DNA of 64,000 nucleotides from positions 212,979 to 276,978 of the forward strand of contig JAUSFN010000026.1 in the NCBI GenBank assembly GCA_030649935.1, in the 5' to 3' direction. Both the position numbers and the translations under genes were made by a program. Within the stretch, counting starts at the first letter, position 1; each line of letters starts with the position of its first letter. This document shows, one piece after another, positions 24,983 through 34,551 of this stretch. A model generated the notes under the pieces. The model was not told the DNA's origin, made no database searches, and saw only the letters and a program-made list of their open reading frames with translations. The DNA is from Candidatus Planktophila sp. (GTDB lineage Bacteria > Actinomycetota > Actinomycetes > Nanopelagicales > Nanopelagicaceae).

Positions 24983-25877
24983 ATTTCGCAATAATATTAT
25001 CAACGTTAATTCCATTGGCAGTACGCAAAAAACTTTGGTCACCAATCTGCGAAAGATTATTTTGATCGGCTGCGATTAAACCAATGGCCCCATGCAGATT
25101 TGCCGCGTTCGTAGCCTCGAGAACGGCGGCGCCTACGCCGCCACGGTATGAGTGCTCTTCAATTACAATGACCGGGCCAATGCGCAACGCTTTTTCAAGG
25201 TAATCGATATCTATCGTAGATATATATGGCATTGAGGCAACGGCAACTGAAATTCCCTGTGCCGCCAAGGCATTCGCTGCAGCAACTGCAACTGTGCCGA
25301 CTGAGCCGGCAAAGATTAAAGTTCCAGAGGTGCCAGGGGTTATTTCATTGATTTTCCCATGTGTGGGTTTTGGTCTAGTTGTATGAATAGTTGGTTCGCC
25401 ACTCTTGCCCAAGCGCAGGTATGTAGGCTTTTTTGAAGCGATTATTATGGTGGTTAGTTCGGCCGTTTCGGCTGGATCTGCCGGCACGATTACCTCCATG
25501 TTAGGAAGTGCCCGCAGCACTGCAATATCTTCAAGGGCGTGATGGGTGTAGCCCTGACTGCCATATGCATATCCGGCGCCGACGGAGACAATTACAACTG
25601 GGTTGTTCATCAGGCATACATCGTTTCGAATCTGTTCAAGGCACCTAAGCGTTGGAAAATTACCGATGCTATAAACAAAAACTCTTTTTCCAGTAGATGC
25701 ATACCCAGCAGCCATTCCCATCATGGCCTGTTCGTTAACACCAGAGTTGATGAACTGGTCGGGTAGTTCCCTTTCGAAGGTATCAAGGACGCCATACCCC
25801 AAATCACCGGTCATCAAAATAATATTTTTATCTTTTTTAGCCACCTCCAGCAAAGTTGCAACAAAGGTATCGCGCAT
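24960..25877 (-). CDS. transketolase C-terminal subunit (split transketolase)
   Basis: A 305-residue protein equal to the pyrimidine-binding and C-terminal domains of transketolase. It shows MTGDLGYGVLDTFERELPDQFINSGVNEQAMMGMAAG (position 21 onward, with the Glu that activates thiamine diphosphate), then YTHHALEDIAVLRALP and the C-terminal domain with VIEEHSYRGGVG. It must pair with the subunit encoded just upstream (overlap of one base, TGATG) to make an active enzyme. Split transketolases of this kind occur in sugar-modification loci and move two-carbon keto units. The order N-half then C-half is normal, so this is not a broken gene. Confidence 0.88.
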   Translation of the reverse strand: MRDTFVATLLEVAKKDKNIILMTGDLGYGVLDTFERELPDQFINSGVNEQAMMGMAAGYASTGKRVFVYSIGNFPTLRCLEQIRNDVCLMNNPVVIVSVGAGYAYGSQGYTHHALEDIAVLRALPNMEVIVPADPAETAELTTIIIASKKPTYLRLGKSGEPTIHTTRPKPTHGKINEITPGTSGTLIFAGSVGTVAVAAANALAAQGISVAVASMPYISTIDIDYLEKALRIGPVIVIEEHSYRGGVGAAVLEATNAANLHGAIGLIAADQNNLSQIGDQSFLRTANGINVDNIIAKFNALKVM

Positions 25878-26698
25878 CAGTAGCTCTCACTTAACTGCTC
25901 GAAAGCTTTGGCGACATCTTCGGCCGTCGGTGGTTTGTAATGCCACAGGACGCTGTTCTCCATAAAGTCCACACCTTTACCTTTAGTGGTATCGGCGATG
26001 ATGCACTTAGGACCAGTTTGTGTTGAGAGTGATTCGGCCAAGAGAGAATATCCATGGCCCGAAATCGTTTGCGTCTGCCATCCGAAGGCGATCCACTTAT
26101 CGGCAAAAGGCTCAAGCCTTAACGTATCCTCGGTAAAGGTCAGTGATTGAATCTTGTTGCGATCAACGATTACAACTAAGTTATCTAGCTCGTGGTGATT
26201 AGCGATCATCGCTGATTCCCATGTTGTGCCTTCATCGCACTCACCATCTGACATCACAACGAATACGCGGCCCTTTGCTCCGCTTTTTTTGCGCGACATA
26301 GCAATGCCTAGGCCGTAGGGCAGACCGTGGCCAAGAGAGCCAGTAGAAAGCTCAACACCGGGCACGCCCTTTGAAGTCACGTGGCCACCGAGAGGGGCAT
26401 CGTTGTTGCAGTATTGTGCGAGCCAATCCATTGGAAAAAATCCCTGAAGCGCCAAAACAGAGTACAGCGCGGAGGCGGAGTGGCCCTTAGATAAAATGAC
26501 AATGTCACGATCGGCGGCGCCCATATTTGCCGGCGAAATATTGGCCGCTCCGGTATAGAGAACACTTAAAATATCAACGACCGAAAGCGCCGATGCCACA
26601 TGGGATGCTTTTGCAGTACTGGTCATTGAAATGATTTCTCGCCGAGCCGCGAGAGCTAATTCGGCGGCTTTGGTGAAGGGTGTTACGGCATCAGACAA
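25877..26698 (-). CDS. transketolase N-terminal subunit (split transketolase)
   Basis: A 273-residue protein matching the diphosphate-binding domain of transketolase: SKGHSASALYSVLA, GSLGHGLPYGLG, and the thiamine-diphosphate/metal motif SDGECDEGTTWESAM with VDRNKIQ. It supplies the diphosphate half of the active site, with the partner gene directly downstream supplying the rest. The pair is divergent from the CDP-glucose genes. Its place between nucleotide-sugar genes suggests making or attaching a special sugar branch rather than the pentose pathway, which is inference. Confidence 0.88.
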   Translation of the reverse strand: MSDAVTPFTKAAELALAARREIISMTSTAKASHVASALSVVDILSVLYTGAANISPANMGAADRDIVILSKGHSASALYSVLALQGFFPMDWLAQYCNNDAPLGGHVTSKGVPGVELSTGSLGHGLPYGLGIAMSRKKSGAKGRVFVVMSDGECDEGTTWESAMIANHHELDNLVVIVDRNKIQSLTFTEDTLRLEPFADKWIAFGWQTQTISGHGYSLLAESLSTQTGPKCIIADTTKGKGVDFMENSVLWHYKPPTAEDVAKAFEQLSESY

Positions 26699-26828
26699 CG
26701 TTCTACCCCTTTAACTCGATTACATATACGGGCAAGGATAGTAATATAGGGCTCTAAATACCGCTTCCATAATCCTTGGGAGTTCGTGCCGTTAGACTTT
26801 GGCTCTAATCTCTTTAAGGGGGAATTTC

Positions 26829-27599
26829 GTGAAAGCGGTAATTCTTGCAGGTGGTTTAGGAACGCGTCTTCGTGAAGAGACCGAGTTTCGTCCAAAGCCG
26901 ATGGTTGAAATCGGTGGACGGCCAATTCTCTGGCACATTATGAAGACCCTTTCAACGCAGGGCATCAACGAGTTTGTAATCTGCCTAGGCTATAAGGGTG
27001 ATTACATTAAGGATTTCTTCATCAATTATGAGGCCCGTACTCATGACATCACCGTAAAGCTAGGTGAAAATGAAGGGCTAGTTCAGCATGCTAAATCGAA
27101 CAAGGAAAATTGGACGGTAACTCTTGCGAACACTGGCTTAACCACAATGACGGGCGGACGAATCCACACCATAAAACAGTATGTTGAGGGCGAAAAATTC
27201 CTCTGTACATATGGCGATGGCGTTGCCGATATCGATTTAAAAGCTTTAACTAGCTTCCACGAATCTCATGGCAAGATCGCCACTGTAACAGCGGTGCGCC
27301 CAACAAATCGATTTGGGGCGATGCAGATAGATGAGACCGAGACGGTCACAGAGTTTGCAGAAAAGCCGCAGGCTGAAAAGTGGGTAAATGGCGGCTACTT
27401 TATCTTTGAGCCAGGAATCTTTGACTACCTAGATTCCGAGTGCGTGTTAGAGAAAGGGCCACTTGAAAAGCTTTCAAAGAAAGGTGAGTTGAAATCCTAT
27501 AAGCACGAGGGTTTCTGGCAGCCAATGGATACTTTCCGTGAATCCCAAGAGCTCAATGAACTGTGGAGCAACAACGAGGCCCCTTGGAAAATTTGGTGA
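26829..27599 (+). CDS. rfbF: glucose-1-phosphate cytidylyltransferase
   Basis: A 256-residue nucleotidyltransferase that makes CDP-glucose from CTP and glucose-1-phosphate. It has the signature LAGGLGTRLREETEFRPKPM, YGDGVADID with the metal Asp, FAEKPQAEKWVNGGYFIFE, and EGFWQPMDTFRE near the end, all typical of RfbF. GTG at 26829 was chosen because AAGGGGG (26816-26822) lies six bases upstream; a TTG at 26799 is in frame but lacks a site. The dehydratase that uses CDP-glucose follows nine bases later. Confidence 0.93.
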   Translation: MKAVILAGGLGTRLREETEFRPKPMVEIGGRPILWHIMKTLSTQGINEFVICLGYKGDYIKDFFINYEARTHDITVKLGENEGLVQHAKSNKENWTVTLANTGLTTMTGGRIHTIKQYVEGEKFLCTYGDGVADIDLKALTSFHESHGKIATVTAVRPTNRFGAMQIDETETVTEFAEKPQAEKWVNGGYFIFEPGIFDYLDSECVLEKGPLEKLSKKGELKSYKHEGFWQPMDTFRESQELNELWSNNEAPWKIW

Positions 27600-27608
27600 T
27601 CTAGTTCT

Positions 27609-28670
27609 ATGGCTAATTTTTTAAAGGATTACTCGGGAAAAAAAATTCTGGTAACCGGGCACACGGGCTTTAAAGGTGCATGGTTATCTAGAATTTTAGT
27701 TTTAGCAGGTGCCGATGTTTTCGGTTTAGCACTTGAGGCAGAAACTAACTCACTCTTCGATGTTGCTGGCGATTTAGGGCTTAAAGAAAGTACCATCCTA
27801 GATATTCGCGATTGCAACGCGGTAGAGAATTACTTTTCGACTCATCAATTCGATGGAATTTTTCACCTTGCTGCACAGCCTTTAGTGCGCCGTTCATATA
27901 AAGAGCCGATTGAAACTTTTGATACAAATGTCATGGGAACCGCGCATGTACTTAACGCTGCCGTGAGCAATAAGGCTACGCACTGGGTAGTGGCGATTAC
28001 CACGGACAAGGTCTATAGAAACGTTGAAAAACTAGGTGGATATTCTGAGGATGAACCACTCGGCGGGAAAGATCCATATAGCGCCAGCAAGGCCGCTACC
28101 GAAATGGTCGTTTCAGCATGGCAGACGATTGCAAGCCATAGCGATGAGAAAATTTCTATTTGCTCGGCGCGCGCTGGAAATGTAATCGGTGGCGGGGATA
28201 CTGCAGAGGATCGATTAATTCCCGATTTGATTAGAGGTTTTCATGCCGGCGAAAAAACCATTATTCGAAACCCTGAATCTATTAGGCCGTGGCAACATGT
28301 TTTAGATCCACTTAACGGGTACTTAACCATGGGATCTGCTTTAATGGCAGGTCGTGAAATAGCACCTGCATATAATTTCGGTCCGGGTGAGGAATCTAAG
28401 TTAACCGTTGAAGAGATGGCAAACAGTGCCTGCACGCAGTGGGAAGGCTCAAAAGGGATCGATATTCAGATTGACCTATCGTCCCCACACGAGGCAGGGC
28501 TGTTGTGGCTCTCATCAGAGTTAGCCACCAAAGAGTTAGGCTGGCAGAATCGATTTGAAGCCCATGAAGCAATCCGCTGGACTATTGATTGGGAGAAAGA
28601 GTCAATGCAGAGCTCGCCATTAGCGGCTTTAGATCGACAAATATTCGAATTCTACGGAGCACAGCGATGA
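27609..28670 (+). CDS. rfbG: CDP-glucose 4,6-dehydratase
   Basis: A 353-residue SDR enzyme that turns CDP-glucose into CDP-4-keto-6-deoxyglucose. VTGHTGFKGAWLS is the NAD site; AITTDKVYRN carries the TDK triad typical of the CDP-specific dehydratases, and YSASKAATE the Tyr-Lys pair. The C-terminus contains FGPGEESKLTVEEM. The usual next enzyme, the pyridoxamine dehydrase RfbH that leads to 3,6-dideoxyhexoses, is not in this window. The stop overlaps the next ATG (ATGA). Confidence 0.93.
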   Translation: MANFLKDYSGKKILVTGHTGFKGAWLSRILVLAGADVFGLALEAETNSLFDVAGDLGLKESTILDIRDCNAVENYFSTHQFDGIFHLAAQPLVRRSYKEPIETFDTNVMGTAHVLNAAVSNKATHWVVAITTDKVYRNVEKLGGYSEDEPLGGKDPYSASKAATEMVVSAWQTIASHSDEKISICSARAGNVIGGGDTAEDRLIPDLIRGFHAGEKTIIRNPESIRPWQHVLDPLNGYLTMGSALMAGREIAPAYNFGPGEESKLTVEEMANSACTQWEGSKGIDIQIDLSSPHEAGLLWLSSELATKELGWQNRFEAHEAIRWTIDWEKESMQSSPLAALDRQIFEFYGAQR

Positions 28671-29611
28671 AAAAACTTTCAGTCATCACGCCTTGCTATA
28701 ACGAAGAGGTAAATGTAGAAATCTGCGCGCACGAGTTAAAGAAGATTATGCAGGAGCAGTTGCCACATTACGACTACGAACATATTTTTGCCGACAACGC
28801 TTCAACTGATTCAACGCTAATCAAGCTTCGTGAAATTGCCTCTGCAGATGAGCATGTAAAAGTCATCTCCAACAGTCGCAACGTTGGTCCATTTAGAAAT
28901 ATGTGGAACGCTATGAAGAGCGCAACGGGAGATATCGTTGTCCCTCAATTAGCCGCGGATTTGCAGGACCCGCCATCGGTAATCCCAGAGCTGGTTAAAA
29001 ATTGGGAGGCGGGGTTCTTAGTTACTTACGGAGTTCGAGCCAAACGTGAAGAATCGCTCGTTATGCGTTTTGCCCGCGGGCTGTATTACCGAATTATCAA
29101 AAAATTCGCCGCCGCCGTTATCCCACTTAACTCAGGAGAGTTTCTGCTTGCAGATAAGAAAGTAATTGACTCGATTTTGGTCGTTGATGACCAGTATCCA
29201 TATATCAGAGGGTTAATCGCTCAAACCGGAGTGAAGAGCACATCGGTTTCTTATACGTGGGTCAAGCGCGAACGTGGCAAATCAAAGAACAGTTTTATCT
29301 CCTTAATCGATCAGGCAATAAATGGCTTCGTTTCAACTTCGCGTGTTCCGGCGCGTCTGGCCTTATTAGGTGGCTTTATTCTGTCGTTTTTTGGTTTTGC
29401 TTACGCTCTATTTACTGTAATTATGGTTCTGACTTCCGGAGGAAACGTGCCGGTTGGGATTCCAACAATCATCGTCGGAATCTTTTTGATGGGCGGCGTT
29501 CAACTTCTTTTCTTAGGACTTATTGGAGAATATATTTTGAGTATTCATGGACAAGTACGTCGAACGCCACCGATGTTTGAAATCGAGCGTATTAATTTCA
29601 AGGAGAGATAA
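28667..29611 (+). CDS. family 2 glycosyltransferase with C-terminal membrane segments (GtrB/ArnC-like)
   Basis: A 314-residue protein. The GT-A domain begins KLSVITPCYNEE, has DNASTDSTL and the metal-binding region AADLQDPP, and ends near residue 225. Two membrane segments follow (about 230-255 and 265-295). Enzymes of this build move a sugar from a nucleotide onto polyprenyl phosphate on the inner face of the membrane. The large membrane protein encoded next could use that lipid-sugar. ATG at 28667 overlaps the previous stop; a longer frame from 28589 is unlikely because its extra residues have no family match. Confidence 0.9.
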   Translation: MKKLSVITPCYNEEVNVEICAHELKKIMQEQLPHYDYEHIFADNASTDSTLIKLREIASADEHVKVISNSRNVGPFRNMWNAMKSATGDIVVPQLAADLQDPPSVIPELVKNWEAGFLVTYGVRAKREESLVMRFARGLYYRIIKKFAAAVIPLNSGEFLLADKKVIDSILVVDDQYPYIRGLIAQTGVKSTSVSYTWVKRERGKSKNSFISLIDQAINGFVSTSRVPARLALLGGFILSFFGFAYALFTVIMVLTSGGNVPVGIPTIIVGIFLMGGVQLLFLGLIGEYILSIHGQVRRTPPMFEIERINFKER

Positions 29612-31644
29612 TGGCTAAGAAAAAATATGTTGCACCTAAAGCCGTTGCTCAAGAGACATTCCCAACACCTATTGCCTTGGGCATCAAAGCCTTTGCCATT
29701 ACTGGCTCACTTATTTTTATTATTCAACTTCTTCGCGGCTCGGCGCAGAGTGAAGCCCCTGACAAGGCAATTTACTTATTAGCAATTCTTATCGCCGGAG
29801 TATTCCTTCTTCTAGGTTTTTCAAAGTTAAGTAAGTCAACCGGCAAATACCTTCATGGCTCGTTAGCTTTTATCGTTACTGCCATTGGTATTGCCGGAAT
29901 CGAAGAGCATGAACCGATTAATGGAGTCGTTCTCTCGGATCGACTGTGGTTAGGTTTTGGCCCTTACGTGTTGCTTCTGGCAGTGTTAATAACGCCAATC
30001 GTTTTCAAAATTATTGAATGGCGAACTTTAAATATCGCTTGGAAAGCGATTTTATCCACGTTATTTCTCATAAATGCAGTTTTAGTAATTCCCAGTTTCT
30101 GGCAGAGCGCAGCAGCGGTTATTGATGCAGATCACTCTGAGTATGTAATTAACGAACTATTGGCTCCAGTTGTTGGGTATTGGCCATACTCAGACTTCAT
30201 CCCGCAGTACCAAAGTTTTTATGGATTCTTCCTGAAGCCATTTGTAGGTGGAATGAATGCCAGTCAAATATCAGAAGTAGCTTTTATAGCTCTGACTCTC
30301 TTAAGTTTTGCCACGCTAATTCTGGGTGTTTTTATTGCTTGGAACGCAATTGATCGCAGATCTGTAGTTTTAGCAATAGGTCTAGTAATTCCCTTCACCG
30401 CTTTAACTCAGTTTCCTACGCGCGAAGGATATCTTGGCTCAATTGCCGCCTTGCTTTCAGGCCTATCTATCCGAATATTTCCCGGACTCGTCTTAATTGG
30501 TTTGTTAATCCTCCTGCTTCGGAAGAGATCAGAGAAATCAACGGTTAAGCAAACAATTGCTTTTCTGGCATTCGGATTTATATCTGGGCTAACTACGTGG
30601 CAGTCTCAAGATTTCGGTATTGCGGCGGTGGTGACCTCATTCTTGGTTATCGCGTATGCCAGTAGCACGCGATTGTTGGAGATTAAAAATACTGGTATAG
30701 CATTAATTGGATTTATTTCAGGGTTTGCACTGTATCCAATCATTGCCGGTGTGGCCGGTAAAACGATCGACTTTAAATACTTTTTATTCTTCGCTCGACA
30801 ATTTGGATCTGGTTTCGGAGCTGAGCGAATTCGGACACCTGGCCCGGTTCTCTTTATTTTGCCGTTAATAGTGTTACTTGTAGTAGTGCATGGAATTTAT
30901 GTCTATCGCTCTAAGAAGAGCGCGAGTGAAATCGGTGACTACTCACTAAACGCCTTGATTGGCTTTTCTTTTGGACTCTGGTCGTTATTTGGTTTCACGT
31001 ATTACCTCAACAGATCTTATGCATCGGGACAGATGCAGATTCTCTTTTTACCACTGAGTATTTCTCTTGCAGCATTTGTTGGAATTTTAATTAAGGATCC
31101 AATTCGAAATCTAGTATTTGGAAATTTACAGAAAGGCTTTCTATTCTCACCACGTGCGATGAAAGAGAAGAACTTTGCCTGGGTTCTTCCGTTGCTTCTG
31201 ATTATTTCTATCCCTTTTGCCTCCCTTTTGCTCACTCCTAATCCAAGCGTTGAGATGAAACGAATTGATGAATCGAAAACTGCACCGAGATGGCCAAAGG
31301 CAACTATTGTTGCCTCAGTTGCCGATGCGAGAATTGCAGCGAAGTATGCAAAAGATCAGGGTCTGACTATTGGTTTCTTCGGGGCATCTTCTTATTACGT
31401 TGAAAAGGAGAGTGGAGTTCAATCGTTATCAATTTTAAACTCTCCTTTTGATTTATTTATGAGTCAGACTACGGCGCAAACTTCGTGCGACTATATAAAC
31501 ACAATTAATCCAGATGTCATTGTCGTCAGCGATGAGGGTACTAATCTCTTTCAGTTCGAAGGTAAAACGCTTTGTAATACCTATATTCAACAAGATATCC
31601 CAGGGGTTCGAAGTGGGCATTTTGCCGTCAAAGTTGCAAAGTAA
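29611..31644 (+). CDS. multi-pass membrane protein, GT-C glycosyltransferase-like
   Basis: A 677-residue protein with about 12 membrane segments and a C-terminal outside domain (about 545-677). After the fourth segment the loop DADHSEYVINE followed by YWPYSDFIPQYQSFYG resembles the acidic first loop of GT-C enzymes that use lipid-linked sugars (PY-x-DF pattern). It starts at the TAATG junction with the GT2 gene, which could make its lipid-linked donor. The acceptor is unknown. The same general shape is seen for the 21966 protein. Confidence 0.68.
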   Translation: MAKKKYVAPKAVAQETFPTPIALGIKAFAITGSLIFIIQLLRGSAQSEAPDKAIYLLAILIAGVFLLLGFSKLSKSTGKYLHGSLAFIVTAIGIAGIEEHEPINGVVLSDRLWLGFGPYVLLLAVLITPIVFKIIEWRTLNIAWKAILSTLFLINAVLVIPSFWQSAAAVIDADHSEYVINELLAPVVGYWPYSDFIPQYQSFYGFFLKPFVGGMNASQISEVAFIALTLLSFATLILGVFIAWNAIDRRSVVLAIGLVIPFTALTQFPTREGYLGSIAALLSGLSIRIFPGLVLIGLLILLLRKRSEKSTVKQTIAFLAFGFISGLTTWQSQDFGIAAVVTSFLVIAYASSTRLLEIKNTGIALIGFISGFALYPIIAGVAGKTIDFKYFLFFARQFGSGFGAERIRTPGPVLFILPLIVLLVVVHGIYVYRSKKSASEIGDYSLNALIGFSFGLWSLFGFTYYLNRSYASGQMQILFLPLSISLAAFVGILIKDPIRNLVFGNLQKGFLFSPRAMKEKNFAWVLPLLLIISIPFASLLLTPNPSVEMKRIDESKTAPRWPKATIVASVADARIAAKYAKDQGLTIGFFGASSYYVEKESGVQSLSILNSPFDLFMSQTTAQTSCDYINTINPDVIVVSDEGTNLFQFEGKTLCNTYIQQDIPGVRSGHFAVKVAK

Positions 31645-31659
31645 AGGGAGCAAGAGTTA

Positions 31660-32556
31660 ATGGAGATCGCAACCGAGTGTCCAATCTGCGAGAGTTTGGG
31701 AAATTCCGTGCCTGTCTACCCATCAAATGTTGATGCAAGTAGTTTTTCAACAGAGATCTTTTCGGCTCGTAGATTGCCAGATCGACGTCACTATCAATGG
31801 GTGCGTTGCAATAAGTGCACACTTCTGCGCTCTGATCCGGTTTTAGATGTTGATTTGGAAAAACTATATGTCGAATCAACTTTCGATTATTCAACTGAGG
31901 TTGCTGGATTGAAAAAGACATATTTCAACTTAGTAAAAAAGGCTTTAGCGGGAAAGAAGTTCAAGAAATCTATCTTTGAAGTTGGTGGCGGAAATGGATT
32001 TTTCCTGGAAGCAGCTAAAGATGGTGGCTTTGCTAATGTCGCCGGTGTTGAGCCAAGTACTGAGGCGATTGCTGCGGCACGTTCTGATATAAAGCCACAC
32101 ATGATAGCCAGCATGATGAAGGCCGGCGTTCTTGCTGACAACTCATTTGAAGTTGGAACTATGTTTCACACCTTAGATCATTTAACAGATCCCGTTTCAA
32201 CGTTAAATGACTGTAAGAACGCTTTGCAAAAAGGTGGGGTATTTATTGTGGCAATCCATAATGAGCGCTCGTGGTCGGCGCGTTTAATGGGAGAGCGCTC
32301 ACCGATTATCGATGTTGAGCACACCCATTTATATACCCGGAAATCTGGCGAGGCGTTATTTAAGAAGGTTGGTTTTATCGATGTGCGCTCTGGTGCATAT
32401 AACAACCACTATTCACTTGCTTATATTTTACATTTGATTCCGATATCGCGAACTTTCCGCAAGCGCGTTTTAGAAAGCTCTGTTGGAACATTGCTTGGAA
32501 AAATTAAAGTTGTGGTGCCACTTGGGAACATGTGGGTTGCGGGGACCAAACCCTAA
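31660..32556 (+). CDS. SAM-dependent methyltransferase with zinc site
   Basis: A 298-residue protein. An N-terminal zinc site (CPIC near residue 7, CNKC near 50) precedes a class I methyltransferase domain with IFEVGGGNGFFLEAA, GVEPSTEAI, MFHTLDHLTDP and LQKGGVFIVAI. The C-terminal part includes the HTHLYTRKSG stretch common in glycan-locus methyltransferases of this type. AAGGGAG lies about nine bases before the ATG. It closes the plus-strand run that begins with rfbF, so it may methylate the CDP-derived sugar or the chain end. Confidence 0.78.
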   Translation: MEIATECPICESLGNSVPVYPSNVDASSFSTEIFSARRLPDRRHYQWVRCNKCTLLRSDPVLDVDLEKLYVESTFDYSTEVAGLKKTYFNLVKKALAGKKFKKSIFEVGGGNGFFLEAAKDGGFANVAGVEPSTEAIAAARSDIKPHMIASMMKAGVLADNSFEVGTMFHTLDHLTDPVSTLNDCKNALQKGGVFIVAIHNERSWSARLMGERSPIIDVEHTHLYTRKSGEALFKKVGFIDVRSGAYNNHYSLAYILHLIPISRTFRKRVLESSVGTLLGKIKVVVPLGNMWVAGTKP

Positions 32557-32617
32557 ATTCACAATCCTTCCCGACTACACCCAGCGCTTTCTCAGCAAAA
32601 GGGTGTCTAATTGCACT

Positions 32618-33964
32618 GTGACCCAGCCAACTCGTATCTATAAGCATTCAAGTGCCGGAACCGATTGGGCGGCACTACTGCTGGGTGGCGGACTTGGTTT
32701 AACTCTGGCATTGCAATTAACCACTGTGCGCAAGAGCGACTTTATGACGGTCTATGCAAATATCGTTTCGCTCTCAAGGCTTCTTGCCCTAGTCGGTACG
32801 TATTTTGCATTGATTGGAATATTGTTAGTCGCTCGAATTCCATGGGTAGAACGCGGCGTAGGGCATGATCGATTGGTGACCTGGCACCGAAAATTAGGAC
32901 CGTGGTCATTGTATGCAATCGGTGCCCATGTTTTGCTGGTCATAATTTCTTTTGCGGGTCAAGATTCAATCCCTTTGTATAAAGAGTTATGGGAAATACT
33001 TCAGACATTTGACTGGATGTGGTTCGCACTCTCCGGATTTGTTTTAATGATTTTTGCTGGTGTGACATCGTATAAAAAAGCGCGAGCAAAGATGAGCTAT
33101 GAGACGTGGTGGCTCGTTCATATGTATACCTACTTTGCAATGGCTGCAGCCTTTATGCATCAAATTCTTAATGGCCAAATGTTTATTGGCCATCCACTGA
33201 ATCGTGCATATTGGATTTCACTCTATGTGTTTGTGGCATTCTCAATTATCTACTGGCGTTTTGGTGTGCCGCTAGTTCGCTCGATGAAAGTTAATTTAAA
33301 AATTGAAAAAGTTGTTATTGAAGGCCCTGGAGTAATCTCAGTCATTATGAAGGGGCGTAACTTACATAAGTTAGGTGCCCAAGGAGGCCAGTTCTTCGGT
33401 TGGCGCTTTTTAGCTCGTGGACACTTCTTGATGTCTCATCCTTATTCGCTTTCGGCCGCACCTACCGAGCATTTTATGCGAATCACTGTAAAGGATCTTG
33501 GCGATCATTCGCGTTACTTAGCTTTCCTTAAACCGGGCACACGAGTATTCGTGGAAGGTCCTTACGGTGCATTTACAGCGGGGAGAAGCACGAGACCACA
33601 TGTTGTTTTGGTCGGCGGTGGAGTAGGAATCACCCCAGTGCGTGCATTAATCGATGAATTTAATGGTGGAGTTCAGATGGATTTGATTTATCGCGCGTCA
33701 AGGCAGGAGGATTTAGTTCTTCGCGAGGAGTTGGATTACTTGGCCTTTAATAGCGGCGGATCTATTCGTATTCACTACTTGGTCGGCTCTCGAACTGAGC
33801 ATCCGATGGATGCTGACTCACTGACCGCTCTGGTGCCTCAGTTCGCCGATTCAGATATATACATCTGTGGACCGCAAGCATTAGTTAGTGCGGTGCGAAA
33901 GGCTGCAGAGGATTCTGGGGTTCCAAAGAACCGTTTCCACGATGAATCCTTCTCCTTTAGTTAA
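32618..33964 (+). CDS. ferric-reductase-like membrane flavocytochrome
   Basis: About 448 residues. The first 220 contain six membrane segments of the ferric-reductase type with His-bearing helices (TWHRKLGPWSLYAIGAH and WWLVHMYTYFAMAAAFMH) that can hold two haems. An FAD domain follows (HPYSLSAAPTEHF and the ring-stacking region) and an NAD(P) domain (VVLVGGGVGITPVRAL, then YICGPQALV). It should carry electrons from NAD(P)H across the membrane. GTG at 32618 was chosen because the longer frame from 32483 runs inside the previous gene; GTG at 32603 is an alternative. FMN-binding and ApbE genes follow nearby and are likely partners. Confidence 0.85.
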   Translation: MTQPTRIYKHSSAGTDWAALLLGGGLGLTLALQLTTVRKSDFMTVYANIVSLSRLLALVGTYFALIGILLVARIPWVERGVGHDRLVTWHRKLGPWSLYAIGAHVLLVIISFAGQDSIPLYKELWEILQTFDWMWFALSGFVLMIFAGVTSYKKARAKMSYETWWLVHMYTYFAMAAAFMHQILNGQMFIGHPLNRAYWISLYVFVAFSIIYWRFGVPLVRSMKVNLKIEKVVIEGPGVISVIMKGRNLHKLGAQGGQFFGWRFLARGHFLMSHPYSLSAAPTEHFMRITVKDLGDHSRYLAFLKPGTRVFVEGPYGAFTAGRSTRPHVVLVGGGVGITPVRALIDEFNGGVQMDLIYRASRQEDLVLREELDYLAFNSGGSIRIHYLVGSRTEHPMDADSLTALVPQFADSDIYICGPQALVSAVRKAAEDSGVPKNRFHDESFSFS

Positions 33965-34065
33965 TAGAGCCTCCTACCGAAGGTGAGAAGAAGCGGCAGA
34001 AATCCGCAGCTGCAGTTACGGTAAGGGTTTGTTAGTTTTTTGTTTTTTCATGTTATCCACAATTT

Positions 34066-34081
34066 CCCCATAATTATGGGG
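34066..34081. promoter_or_regulatory. 16-base perfect palindrome, operator candidate
   Basis: CCCCATAATTATGGGG lies 36 bases before the start of the ribbon-helix-helix gene. Its outer half-site (CCCAT/ATGGG) resembles the ACCCA/TGGGT palindrome in the promoter at 15296-15324. RHH proteins bind such sites, so autoregulation is likely. Confidence 0.6.
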
Positions 34082-34117
34082 TACACAATTATCGCTGTCG
34101 GTATTAGACTCTAAATC

Positions 34118-34432
34118 ATGGTAAAAAAGATGGCCGCAAAAGTAAAGACCAAGTACATCGTTGGCCCTGATGTTGATCTAAATCGCGAAGTAATTCGCTT
34201 AAAGAATGGCAAGCGGCTAACTAATGCCCTTGCCGCGAAAATGGCTGAAGAAGCAGTTAAACATGCCGTAGGCCGGCCATCGTTATCGGCGAAATCGGTC
34301 GAATCTCCTCAAATTAAAGCCAGGGTCCCTGTAAAGCTCAAGAAGGCGCTTGATAAAGAGGCAAAGCGCCGAGGGGAAACCTCTTCGGCAATTATTCGTG
34401 AAGCCCTAGAGAAATATTTAAGGTCGGCCTAA
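34118..34432 (+). CDS. ribbon-helix-helix DNA-binding protein
   Basis: A 104-residue protein. The C-terminal 45 residues (QIKARVPVKLKKALDKEAKR followed by ETSSAIIREALEKYL) form a CopG/Arc ribbon-helix-helix domain: one beta strand for the DNA groove, then two helices. The N-terminal half, with VIRLKNGKRLTNALAAKMAEE, may bind a partner. A perfect palindrome lies just upstream. There is no toxin beside it; it splits the flavocytochrome gene from its FMN-binding partner and may regulate that set. Confidence 0.8.
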   Translation: MVKKMAAKVKTKYIVGPDVDLNREVIRLKNGKRLTNALAAKMAEEAVKHAVGRPSLSAKSVESPQIKARVPVKLKKALDKEAKRRGETSSAIIREALEKYLRSA

Positions 34433-34551
34433 AGAGGCAAAAAGCAGTTATTTTCCTTGGAGGCTCTGTGGCCGTTCTCAGAAACTCCTCAGGTAAGTGG
34501 GCTTATATATGAGATGCAAATCCATCGTGGGATTTCGAATCGAGGCATCAG

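Noticed and set aside
25877..25877. Two transketolase halves as a frameshifted gene
   Set aside because: Each half has a proper start and stop, they meet by a TGATG junction and match natural two-subunit transketolases.
28589..28666. Longer start for the GT2 glycosyltransferase
   Set aside because: The extra 26 residues lie inside the CDP-glucose dehydratase gene and before the normal family start.
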